Shown piece after piece: positions 12,485 through 22,926 of a stretch of DNA of 33,744 bases. The DNA lies in NCBI GenBank assembly GCA_021464525.1, contig JADRCO010000441.1, positions 1 through 33,744 of the forward strand, read 5' to 3'. The first letter of the stretch is position 1; every line of letters begins with the position of its first letter. This DNA comes from Rhizophagus sp. LPA8_4_AMF (lineage: Eukaryota; Glomeromycota; Glomeromycetes; Glomerales; Glomeraceae). The notes beneath the pieces are model-generated. The model did no database searches and had not been told where the DNA came from. It worked only from the letters and a program-made list of their open reading frames with translations. Both the position numbers and the translations under genes were made by a program.

Positions 12485-13700
12485 CTTGTTCTTAAATATG
12501 ATTGGCCCAAAATGTGATCATTATTAGCCTAGGATTTTATTATTAGGCCAGTGTTGTTCGGGTTTTTGATCGCAAAATCCGTTAGCCTATCCGAATATGT
12601 GATCAAAATTAGTTTGTTTTTGGCATGCTTTGCTTATTTTTTTTACGTGATCAAAAAAAACCACTTTTTTTTAGTTCGTAAAAATCGGGTCACTGATCCC
12701 ACTGATCCTATACTAATTGTAAAAATTCCTGTTTCCGAAAAATCGAAGAGAATAAAAAAGGATAAATATTTGTTCAATATCAAGTTACACAAAATTTTAA
12801 CCAATATTATTCAACTAAAAACCGATCAAAATTCTGAGACTCAAAAATTAAATATTTTTAATTCTAACATTTTAAATCAAATAAAGTGCTTTGTAATTAT
12901 ATTGTTTATTAAAATTTTAATGAATATAAAGTGCAGAAATTATTCTGTAAAATAAATAGTATATACGCGCACAGTAAGTTTTATTGCAATAGTTTCATAA
13001 ATATTTACTCAAATATCGTGAAAATTAATATTCGTATAGTTCCATACCTATTGAACAACTTTACTTATACAATAAAAGCTAGTTTTACTCAAAGTACTTA
13101 AATTACGCCATAATGCTCTGTATATTCGAATATTCAAACTAGTTGATAAAAAATAGAGTGATTAGATTATCATTATTATTAAATAATTTCAAGAATTTCC
13201 ATAATTGGTATAATCCATAATAAAAGATTTTAACTATCAGTTATATCATAGCATTATTAAATTCTCTTTATGTCAATCTCACATTCTATATACAAGTTCA
13301 TTCATGTTAACATGTGCCCCATACCTACTGAACAGCTTTGCTTATTTGACAAAAGTCAAGTTATTTTTGTTATTTTGCTAAAATAAATAATTTCTACGCG
13401 TCTATTATAAAAAAAAAGTTTTTATATGAAAAAATGTTCTTAGTTTTACCTATAATATAGCACATTTAAACTGGTGGTTAAGAATAGATAAAAAAGAAGA
13501 AATTGTATTTGCATATGGGGCTGATGAGGCTGATCATTGGAACAGGATACCCCCTGGAATATTGATCTTAATTTCGTCTTAGTTTTCTTTCTGCGCCACT
13601 TAAGATCCGGATATTGGGCGTACATAATTTTTTTTTTTTTTTATATAACAGATAAGGCTTAATGTCCATCTTTTTTTTAGAGATTTATTTGGGATAACAA

Positions 13701-15391
13701 ATGAATTTTACGCGCTTTTTTTTTCGTTCATTAAGTCGTTCCTCTAACGCTGCTTTTTTAAAGCAACAAAGACACGTTATTGTTGGCTCAAAATCTTATT
13801 CGATACTAAAAAGTTCAACTCCAAGAAAAGCTGTTAGTGTTAAGGTACTTACCACTTAAAAGTAAAATAGATAATCTAAATATCTGGTTGATGATAATTA
13901 ATAAATTAAAATACAAATATTATTTAAGCAAAGTCAATTATTACTAGTTATTTTACTTTATTTTTATTTTGAATTCCGACAAATTAAGGTTAATACTTTA
14001 AACGGTTTAAACCACTCTCACTCAAATCAAATTCGAACTATGAAAACACTCGATTTTGGTGGATCCAAAGAAGTTGTCTATGAGAGATCCGATTGGCCAA
14101 AAGAAAAATTTCAAGATTTTTTTAAAGATGATACAATTGCTGTAATTGGATATGGGCCTCAAGGAAGTGGGCAAAGTTTGAATGCACGTGATAATGGATT
14201 AAATATTATCATTGGACTTAGAGAAGGAGGAAGAAGCTGGAATGAAGCATTGGCAGATGGCTGGGTGCATATTATTTATTACCATATATATGTGAGATTC
14301 ACGTTTTTATATTGACGTAACTGCGATTATCGCATTATTATATAAAAATAGGTCCCTGGAAAGACACTCTTTCCTATTGAGGAAGCCCTGAAAAAAGGAA
14401 CGATTATTTTAAATCTTTTGTCAGATGCTGCACAAAAAGAACTTTGGCCTAAATTTGTACCACACTTAACAAAAGGAAAGACTTTATATTTTTCTCATGG
14501 TTTCTCTATTGTGTTCAAGGATGAGACTCATGTCATACCCCCAAAAGATATTGATGTAATTATGGTTGCGCCAAAAGGGTGTGTAATCATTATTTCGAAA
14601 TTTTATAATTAGCGTTCTTTTCGGAAAATTGATTTTTTATTTGGTTTATATAGATCAGGAAGAACTGTTCGTTCTCTTTTCCTTGATAAACGTGGTATAA
14701 ATTCTTCTATTGCAATCTTTCAGGATGTTTCTGGTAAAGCAAAAGATACTGCTGTAGCCCTAGGTGTAGCGATCGGGTCAGGTTACCTTTATGAAACAAC
14801 TTTTGAAAGAGAAGTTTACTCTGATCTTTTTGGAGAACGAGGTGTACTTATGGGTGCAATTCAAGGCTTATTCCTTGCACAGTATGAAGTTTTAAGATCA
14901 CGTGGACATACACCCTCCGAAGCGTTTAATGAGACTGTGGAAGAGGCAACTCAATCATTGTATCCATTAATTGGTGCAAATGGCATGGATTGGTAAAACA
15001 TCATGTTACATTAATGATATATTATTTACTTATTATTTGGTATTAAATATATGACATTTAAATAAAGGATGTATGCTGCTTGTTCAACAACGGCTCAACG
15101 TGGTGCTCTTGATTGGTATAAGCCATTCCATGATGCAACCAAACCAGTTTTTGAAAGATTATACGAATCTGTAGCTAATGGAAACGAAACTCGTAGAGTT
15201 TTGGAAAAGAACTCCTCGCCCACATATCGTGAAGAATTAGAAAAAGAGCTAGAAGAAATTAGGTAATTACTATTATGACATGTTATATATAGCATTACAT
15301 ATATATTATTAATTGGTTGTATTCTATTAGGGAAAGTGAAATATGGAAAGCTGGTAAGACTGTTAGAAGTCTCCGTCCAGAAAATAAATAA
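13701..15391 (+). CDS. ILV5: Ketol-acid reductoisomerase, mitochondrial
   Basis: Catalyses the NADPH- and Mg2+-dependent isomeroreduction of acetolactate/acetohydroxybutyrate, the second common step of valine and isoleucine synthesis, in the mitochondrial matrix. Six exons join in frame: 13,701-13,844, 13,989-14,264, 14,352-14,578, 14,654-14,992, 15,068-15,262 and 15,331-15,391, giving 413 residues (yeast Ilv5 has 395). The N-terminus ([20 protein letters not shown]) is rich in Arg, Ser and hydrophobics without acids, as in a matrix-targeting presequence. The Rossmann fold shows [19 protein letters not shown] (about residues 81-99), followed by [15 protein letters not shown] across the second intron. 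The C-terminal knotted domain contains [24 protein letters not shown] (metal-binding Asp and Glu) and the conserved [19 protein letters not shown]. It converges on PWP2. The gene looks complete and functional. Confidence 0.96.
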
Positions 15392-15853
15392 AAAAAAACT
15401 AAAAAACTTCTTTATGTAAGTATATTATATCAATTAACAACGTATATATTATACTTTATATGATCCTCTTTAATTAAATTAAATTAAATTAGATCTAATA
15501 AATGGAATGAATTTATTCGTTCCATAAATTTTGAAGGTTTCTTTTACCATGCATAATTTAGCGTTGATAGTCTAATTCCGAGAGGCAATTCACAATTTCG
15601 GAATTTTTTTTTTAATAATTAAATTATTGATATCGTGCTTGCATCTATTTATTTAGGAGCGCCAATATTGAATAATATGAAATAAGCATCAAAAAAACAC
15701 TGGCAAAATTTCAATACTAAATAATAAAATTTTGATTAAAGGAAAATCGTATGACAATGAATATTCGCACATTATCTTTTATTGATCTTTTAAAGATATG
15801 AGATATTCAATTGTGTATATATTTTCATCGCATCTATTAATAAAAATTTAATG
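15392..15853. other. Spacer between convergent ILV5 and PWP2
   Basis: AT-rich 3' flanking sequence for both genes, including a short TAAAT tandem near 15,470-15,495. No additional gene or RNA is visible. Confidence 0.5.
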
Positions 15854-18800
15854 TTAAATAACATGACATGACTTCAACCTACTAAAAAGAACAAATGAAT
15901 TAGAGAATTCAATGATCAATTACTTACATTTTAGCCAAATCCTCTAGAGTTTTTCCAATAGCTTTTTGTAAAAATCGCAATATACTTGAAAATTGATTGG
16001 AATATTGTCTTAAATACTTTCCATGTATAGCTAATAATTTCATTATCCATAATAAATGAAATTCAACATGAGGAGATTCTTCAATGTTACTAGCAATAAA
16101 TTTTAATAGTTTTTCTATATACTTTTCTGGAAAATCTTTTACTATTAATTCGATATTTTCAGGTGAAATTTTTTCATAAACTTGATGAATTAAATATAAT
16201 TCATTAAGTCTAAATGACATAATAAGTGCTTTAAGATATTCCTCTGAACGTAAAGTTTCTAATATACTTTTAGGTGTTATATCAATTTCTAATTCAAATG
16301 GATCAAACAACAAGTTTTCATCTAATGAATAAATTAATAACCCTTCTGTTGATGCTGCTGACCATGATTGTCCTGTTGGTGAAAATTTTATGGATTTTGT
16401 ACGAATTTCTGGGCGCGTTTTACGTATTGAAAGATCTCCTTTCTGTGTCCCTGGTAGACTATTATCTAATCTATCTTCTAAATCACTTAATTCTCCCGTT
16501 TCATCTATTAAATCAAGTGGACCAGCTTCTGTTATATTTTTACTATTTAAAAATTCCTGTATTCCATCTAGAGATAAATTATGAGAAATTTGAAATTTTT
16601 TTAAAAGCAATTGACTTTTCGTATCATAAAGGCAAACATATTTGCTATTTCCTCCTGCTAATATACATGATCCATCAGCCGTATAACATAAACTATTGAA
16701 TGATTTTCCTGAAGAAGAATTCGCAGCTGTGGTTCTATCATTGGCTCTCCTTCCTCCAGAAATATCTTTACGACCTTCAATAGTACCAGTTTGAATACCA
16801 TTTTGAACATCCCAAAAAATAATTTGACCATCTAATGTAGAAGTTGCTAATTGTTTTCCATCAGGCCGATAAACTATAGCCAATACATCTGAATTATGGC
16901 GAAATATTTCAACATGTTTTCCACGATTAAATACATCCCATGTACGTGTCGTACCATCCCATGAGCCAGAAGCTAATTCAATACCAGACGGACTAAAAGC
17001 TAAAGAACTTATTGGTCCTTCATGGCCTGCTAACACATCTAAAAGTTTACCGGTTTGAACTGACCAAACAAAAATTTCAAAAGTATCCATTGAACCGGCA
17101 CATACAATTTCTCCACTGGGGTCAACTGCTAATGCAGTAAATTGGACAGGTGAAGGAGATGTAAAGGTTCTAAAATTCCTATAACGGATTAAATCGAATG
17201 CTCTAACAGTTCCATCTAAAGATGCAGAAAATAACACTTGACCATTTTTTGCGAATTCCACCACCGATACACCTGAAGAGTGCTCAGAAAACGTGACAAA
17301 ACAAAATCCAGATACAGTATTCCACACCTTAACTTTTCCATCATCACCTCCAGTCGCAATATTCTGACCATCTGCTGAATATGATAATGTATTCATATCA
17401 TAATAATGTCCTTGTTGCTTAAGAACATATGATTCAGATTGCCATTCCCAAACTAGAAGTTGTCCTAATTTCGAAGATCCGAATGCTAACCATTCTCCAG
17501 TAGCATTAATTGTCACAGAATCAATCTTTTTTTGTGAAATACTCAAAGTATGAATATTGTTAAATTCTGGCATTTCCCAAATACCAAAAATTCCAGATGA
17601 AAAACCAACAACTAGTAATTTTGACGCTGCGTGGTAAGCAGAACAAACAACTTTTGCACTAGGTTGATTAAAATAATGGCGCGAAACTATCATCCATTTC
17701 TTTGCTAGTTGAGAGTCTTCTTTTTTATCAATATCCATTTCATCATCCTCATCCTCCTCCCTTTTTATCTCATTAAATGGTTTGTATTTCCAAATAAATA
17801 ATGCACCGTCTTTACTAACAGTATAAATCTAGGGTAAAAAATTGTAAATTATTTGTTTTTCCTGAACAATTAAAAATATGAAAATATGTATTACTTACTG
17901 TTTCCTGATCAGAGGAAAAATATGCACCAATTACGTAATTTCTGTGTCCTGCCAAAGTAATTGGTGTGAATTCTTCTATGGGATGAAGAGAATAAATTCT
18001 TGCAGTCATGTCTTTTGAAGTTGAAATAAAAAATCTTTGCAAAAATTATTAAAATATTAGATAATATTTCTAAATTAATAAATTAAACTTTAACAATTAA
18101 ATTAGAGAATAGATGAATTTTTGTATCTAAAAATTTACCGAGAATCGCTCGTCCAAGTTATAGATGTGATATCATCAAAATGACCTGTATACTTTCGATG
18201 TAATACGAATGGTGCAAATTCACGATTAAATCCTGGAGATTTCCAAACTTGAATATGCTTTCCAAGAGCAACAGCGAAATGTCTAATTCAATTTATAGTT
18301 AAATTAAGCAATTAATTTAAAATAATTAATAATAATGAAAATACTTACTTGCCATCATTACTGAATTGGACATCTTCAGCTGGTGATTTGAAATTGAAAT
18401 AGTGTAACACTACGCGACGTTGAAAATTAATTAAAAGAACTCTTCCATCTAAAGTTACATAAAATAAAGGTTAGATGAAATAAAAATATTTTTAAAATAG
18501 GCTTAACATACCTTCATCAACTGTAAGCAACAAATTAGCATTTGGGGACAAGGCTATTCGTTTGATGTTTTTTTTACTTTCAAATGGAAAAGTAAGGGTT
18601 TTATTGCTTCGAAATAATAAATAAAAAAAAATTAGTAAATTACTACTTATAGTTAAATATTAAATTTCACAATTCTTTTAACTATAGAGGTAATACTTTA
18701 AAAGATCAAACATTGAAACACGGTTTCCAACTGGACTTAACAATGAATTTCCATCAGGAGTAAACAATAAATTTCCTTGGGTATATACTGTCCCACATAA

Positions 18801-18903
18801 ATTAGAAAACTTCAGACATAATAAAATACATTAATATAACTAACTTATGTATTTAGTGTGGTAAATTTAGTTACAAAATAATTACCTTAAAATCGGTCTT
18901 CAT
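15854..18903 (-). CDS. PWP2: Periodic tryptophan protein 2 (U3 snoRNP / SSU processome)
   Basis: PWP2/UTP1 is a nucleolar WD40-repeat protein of the UTP-B subcomplex, needed for 18S rRNA processing in the 90S pre-ribosome. The start at 18,903 begins a six-codon first exon (MKTDFK), spliced to a family-typical FSNLCGTVYTQGNLLFTPDG segment (about 18,715-18,810). Five further small exons give WD repeats (HFAVALGKHIQVWKSPGF, SKDMTARIYSLHP, ending VSKDGALFIWKYKPFNEIKR). One long exon (15,926-17,838) carries the remaining propeller blades, with repeated ASGSWDGTTRTWDVF- and ATSTLDGQIIFWDV-type motifs, then the Utp12 domain (about 15,950-16,300; LRSEEYLKALIMSFRLNE). An acidic insert (REEDEDDEMDIDKKEDSQ) lies near 17,690-17,765. 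The total is about 840 residues. In the long exon the frame stops at 15,924-15,926, but that TAA lies inside a consensus donor (AT|GTAAGT). A short last exon stopping at 15,854-15,856 is possible, so both ends are plausible. Confidence 0.92.
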
Positions 18904-19137
18904 TTTATTGATAAGAAAAGTTGATTATCTATAAAATCTTGCGATTCTATTTTGATCATTTCTAATCCACCATTACCCGCAATTACCCGACATACCTCAA
19001 TCGAAGACGCGTCTGACATTGGGTGAGTGGCATAATGACCAATAAAATGGCCACATTCGTTACTTGATCAGCACTCAAATTTTTGGGTGCGCGATTTAAG
19101 CTTATTATCAACGTACGAATTTCAGCTATCTGAAATA
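18904..19137. promoter_or_regulatory. Divergent promoter between PWP2 and the SDR gene
   Basis: Only 234 bp separate the two start codons, so the genes very probably share a promoter region. It is less AT-rich than its surroundings and holds an inverted CCAAT (ATTGG near 19,017) and a direct CCAAT (near 19,038), candidate sites for a CBF/NF-Y-type factor. TACCCG(A/C) words repeat near 18,975-18,990. Confidence 0.5.
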
Positions 19138-20444
19138 ATGTCTATCTCAAAAGTTGTTAAAGATCTTAAGGGGCGCCTTGACGATAAAGTCTGTATTATT
19201 ACTGGAGGAGGAAGGTAAAAGACTTTAAAATTTTATTATCGAGTAATAAATAAAATTTTTTACGTTATTTTTTTCCCCACGATTATTTACAGCGGTATCG
19301 GTTTTGAAGCATCAGTTCTTTTTGCCCGGGAAGGAGCTGATGTCGTTGTAGCTGATATTGATCTTAAAGCGGCCGAAGCTACAGTTGAAAGAATTAAGGA
19401 AAAAATTGGACCAATACATGTTCGTAAACATGCTATTGCTATGAAATGCGACGTTTCCAAGGAAGCTGACGTTAAGAAAGTTGTAGAAGACACTCTTAAA
19501 GAATTTGGTATATATAATTATTTACTTTAAGGTCTTGAATTTGGTTATTAATCATACATTTTAAATAGGTAAACTTGATGTCATGTTCAATAACGCGGGT
19601 ATTATGCATGCTCATGATGATGATGCTCTCAATACTGATGAAAAAGTTTGGTGAATATTAATATAATAGAGATTTTTTTTTTAGTTTCTTCCTTAATTGA
19701 TCTTTTATCATAATAAAGGGATCTTACCATGGATATCAATCTTAAAGGAGTCTGGTTTGGATGCAAATACGCTATCGAAGCCTTCCGAAAAAAAAAGAAT
19801 GGTGGCAATATTATTAACACTGCAAGTTTTGTAGGATTGATGGGCTCAGCAACTCCTCAATTAGCATGTAAGTAATAACATTTATATATTAAGATTCAAT
19901 ATGAAATTAATTCAACAAGCCTTTTATAGATACCGCATCTAAAGGCGCAGTTATAGCATTGAGGTATGTAAAGTATATTTTATGTATAATTATTGGCAGT
20001 TCTCTATTATTCATTTATCTTTTCTGACCTGAGTGAAGTCGGGAATTGGCAGTAACTCATGCCCGCGAAAATATTCGTGTTAATGCATTATGTCCTGGTC
20101 CTTTACGTACGCCATTATTAATGAATTATCTTGATACGGAAGAAAAGAAAAATAGACGCTTAGTTCACATTCCAATAGGAAGATTCGGTGAACCTATTGA
20201 AGTAGCTAATGCTGCTTTATTCTTGGCTTCAGATGAATCTACGTATATTACAGGTGTTGATTTTAAGGTTGATGGTGGTCTCTCCGATGCTTATGTGGTA
20301 AATTTTACAAGTACTGCGTGTAAAAGCAAGTAATATTTAAATTTGTAATAACTTGTATTATTTTTGTTTTAGACACCTGAAGGACCTTGCACTAGCGTAC
20401 CACCAAAAAACTTTAAAAAAATTTCAGGAGAAAAGAATCAATGA
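19138..20444 (+). CDS. Short-chain dehydrogenase/reductase (classical SDR)
   Basis: NAD(P)-dependent oxidoreductase of the classical SDR family; the substrate cannot be told from sequence. Seven exons keep frame: 19,138-19,214, 19,293-19,507, 19,569-19,650, 19,719-19,867, 19,930-19,963, 20,039-20,297 and 20,373-20,444, for 295 residues. Motifs appear in order: cofactor loop TGGGSGIGFEA (split by intron 1), VVVADID after beta-2 (an acidic end suggests NAD preference), CDVS, NNAGIM, a catalytic Ser in IINTASFVG, the YTASKGAV catalytic Tyr-x3-Lys, and NALCPGPLRTPL. The C-terminal VDGGLSDAYV is followed by a separately encoded tail TPEGPCTSVPPKNFKKISGE that is not part of the fold. It resembles 3-oxoacyl-ACP reductase or glucose/cyclohexanol dehydrogenase-like SDRs, with FabG-like the best broad label. 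One exon is only 34 nt. It is divergent from PWP2 and convergent with the choline kinase gene. Confidence 0.9.
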
Positions 20445-20625
20445 TGATAATTGCAGAGTATATATAGCGTTTATTTAAAATGAATCATATGTATTTTTAG
20501 TAATAAAATAAGCATTACTCACAGTTTTTATTGTAATGTTTATACATGTGAATATTTATACATGCGGTGATAATATTACATGATCTATTCCTAAAATAAT
20601 AAAATGCCTTACGAATGATTTTTTT

Positions 20626-22195
20626 TTAATCTTTATTTAGTAGAGGTAAACGCTCATAAACCTCATTCTTTAATTCTCTAAAACGGTGCAATCTTTCCAT
20701 ACCATAGGAAAGATAATCAAAATCAATTTGACTTTGACCTGATTGTACCAAGCCCCATAAGCCCCACATAACATGACTTGCTAAGGTAAAAGCATGAACT
20801 TCTAATTTAAGCTTTTGTAAATAATTATCATTAGTCTCAGAGGTATTATTGATTGTATGATCACCGGAAGTTGAATAGGCATGTATATAAGACCGAAGAA
20901 AATCAATTTGTTGATCTTCATTTGGGTATAAATCTAACTTCATTTTATGTGGATCTGACGAACGGTAATCATATGTCCACTCACAAAAGTGGTTGGCGAT
21001 GTCGAATGCCTGATAATTATAGCCGGCGTACTCAAAATCCACTACGACTAAACTTCCATCTGTCAATCGTAGAATATTCCCGTATTGTGTCTAAATTATT
21101 AAATTAAATTAGAATGATTATCATTCAATACTACGAGGACCACCGACTTTAAACTCATACTTACATCATTATGTGCAAAGACAATTGGGGAATTAATATT
21201 GTGGCTAAGTTTATATTTGAGTTCTTCAATCTCATCTTTCAACATTTTAAAATCAAATTCTTCTAGACTTTTTCTTTGTTCTTCAGTACATTTTGACGAG
21301 GATATAGTGTTTAACGCCAATGGATACCATTTGTCAATATTTACCCAAACCTCAGGCTTAATGTCCTCCTGCGGAGGTGGAAATATATTTATAATATTAT
21401 GTAATTGAGACAAACGCTGAGCAATATATTTTGAAGTTGATGGATCTCGTAAATCACTACTTTTTAATGTCTCGGATTCAAGGTGTTGCTCGAAACGTCC
21501 ATTTTTAAATACACCCAATAATTTTGGTCCAATCTTTAAGGCTGATAACATCTCTAAAAAATTTAATTCTTTTTGCCTATCACATAGTTGATCTACACCA
21601 TTACCATACACTCTTAATAAAACCCGCTGAGGTTTTTTATTTTTAGCTTGTTCATGTAATTTCTTTATCCTCGTGATGAAAAACACGCAATTTGTAAGAG
21701 CTCCGCTAACACGCTCTATTTGAATATCGCTTTCATGAGAGACGTCCCAACCTGGTAACATATCGGTTATAAGAGGAATAAGCGCATTACGTAATGTTAC
21801 ATTATCATTGTTACCTAATTTTCTATATTAGTATCCAATAAAGAAGGATTGAAATAATTTCCCAAAAAAAACATTTAACTGAAAATGTAATTATTAAAAA
21901 TGAATGCTTACTCTAAATCAAGTATAGTGTCACTTTCAGGTATCAGTCTTTCTCTTTTAGGTATCGATCTTTCCTTTGTAAAATGATTTTTATGTTTATG
22001 TTTATCATTACTATTACTTCTATTTTTCTTAATTTTCTCATGATGATCTCTTAGAGAATCGTTACTTTTCTTTGCCATTAATATTGACGATGAAGAACTC
22101 TTCCTTCCAATCAAATGTGTATTCGCAGAATCATGTCTAACATGTTTATGTGAATTAGGAGTAGAAAGTTGCGGTTGAGTATCTGCAGACGACAT
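20626..22195 (-). CDS. Choline/ethanolamine kinase
   Basis: Phosphorylates choline (and/or ethanolamine) with ATP, the first step of the CDP-choline (Kennedy) route to phosphatidylcholine; cytosolic. Three exons keep frame: 21,912-22,195, 21,165-21,822 and 20,626-21,090, giving 468 residues. The first about 95 residues form a low-complexity, Ser/Lys/His-rich basic tail (for example KIKKNRSNSNDKHKHKNH), a likely phosphoregulatory region. The kinase fold follows: VSGALTNCVFFI, VLLRVYGNGVDQL (ATP-binding Arg region), then Brenner's motif HND-TQYGNIL, with the catalytic Asp split by intron 2. The choline-kinase motif VDFEYAGYNYQAFDIANHFCEW-like segment carries the metal-binding Asp. WGLWGLVQSGQSQIDFDYLSY comes near the C-terminus. 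Choline versus ethanolamine preference is not decidable here. All key residues are present. Confidence 0.94.
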
Positions 22196-22926
22196 TTTCT
22201 TTTTTTAATAAGAAATTTTTTTTTAAAAAAATAGGGAATCCAAAATCGGCGACTATAAATATTGAATTGATGTTTCACACTCCAAGAATTGTGAAAGGTC
22301 TCGTGATGGCTTGTGATGGCTAGTGATGTATTGTGACATAACCATCTTTGGTAATAAATGAATATTGCCCCAAAATTTACGCCAATAATACCATTTCTAC
22401 ATTTTCCGGTAATTCATGTGAAATGCATGTATCATATGATTGTATGTTTACGTAAGGTATTTTTAAAAGTTGCGTATTTTCGGACAAAAGTGGACAAAAG
22501 AATTCTTTTTATTGAAAGTGGTATGATACAACAAAAGGCGTTGATTATAAATATTTGATAAAACGCGTTACCTTCATATTCCGTTTATTGTAAATAGAAA
22601 CAAAGGAAGAGTTCGAAAGATTGTTAAATTCGGAGCAAAATTTCAGATCGGCATACTAATGACCAATAAACGTGATTACCAAAAAAGGAAAGGTCTATTG
22701 TAATAATGCCATACTTGCATGCATGCAGTTAAAATATTGTACAAAATTTATTAAAAAGTGTAGTTCCATTCAAATATAATCAAATAAAAGAAATAACATA
22801 TATTTATGAATTACGTACATAATATAAAAAAAAATAAAGAAAAAAAATAATAAAATATATAATATTTATAAAATCAATTTATGCCAGTTAATAATTAATG
22901 CATTCACTGCAAACAATATAAATTAT
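22196..22926. other. Spacer between choline kinase and RBM5-like genes
   Basis: This is the choline kinase upstream region and the RBM5-like 3' flank. GTGATGGCT occurs twice with related GTGATG words at about 22,302-22,330. Open frames such as 22,358-22,558 have no recognisable content. TGCATGCATGCA-like sequence lies near 22,715. No RNA gene is seen. Confidence 0.45.

Larger units (their letters stand above)
12065..13700. other. Intergenic region between SMC6 and ILV5
   Basis: This holds the upstream regions of two divergently transcribed genes. Visible features are a triplicated heptamer (12,137-12,160), a palindrome CTGATCAGCTGATCAG (12,214-12,229), a longer palindrome (12,462-12,484), several (T/C)GTGATCA words between 12,510 and 12,650, and an imperfect direct repeat pair (13,042-13,086 and 13,319-13,367). 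A 134-codon open frame at 12,551-12,955 (plus) has no recognisable domain and AT-driven composition, so I do not call it a gene. Confidence 0.5.

Noticed and set aside
12551..12955. 134-codon plus-strand open frame between SMC6 and ILV5
   Set aside because: Composition (Ile, Lys, Phe, Asn, Leu) follows the AT-rich DNA, no domain is recognisable, and no promoter or splice context supports it.
16274..16699. 141-codon plus-strand open frame
   Set aside because: Lies antisense within the long coding exon of PWP2, whose protein is clearly homologous; it is a shadow frame.
22358..22558. 66-codon plus-strand open frame between choline kinase and RBM5-like genes
   Set aside because: No domain or conserved motif; probably chance in spacer DNA.
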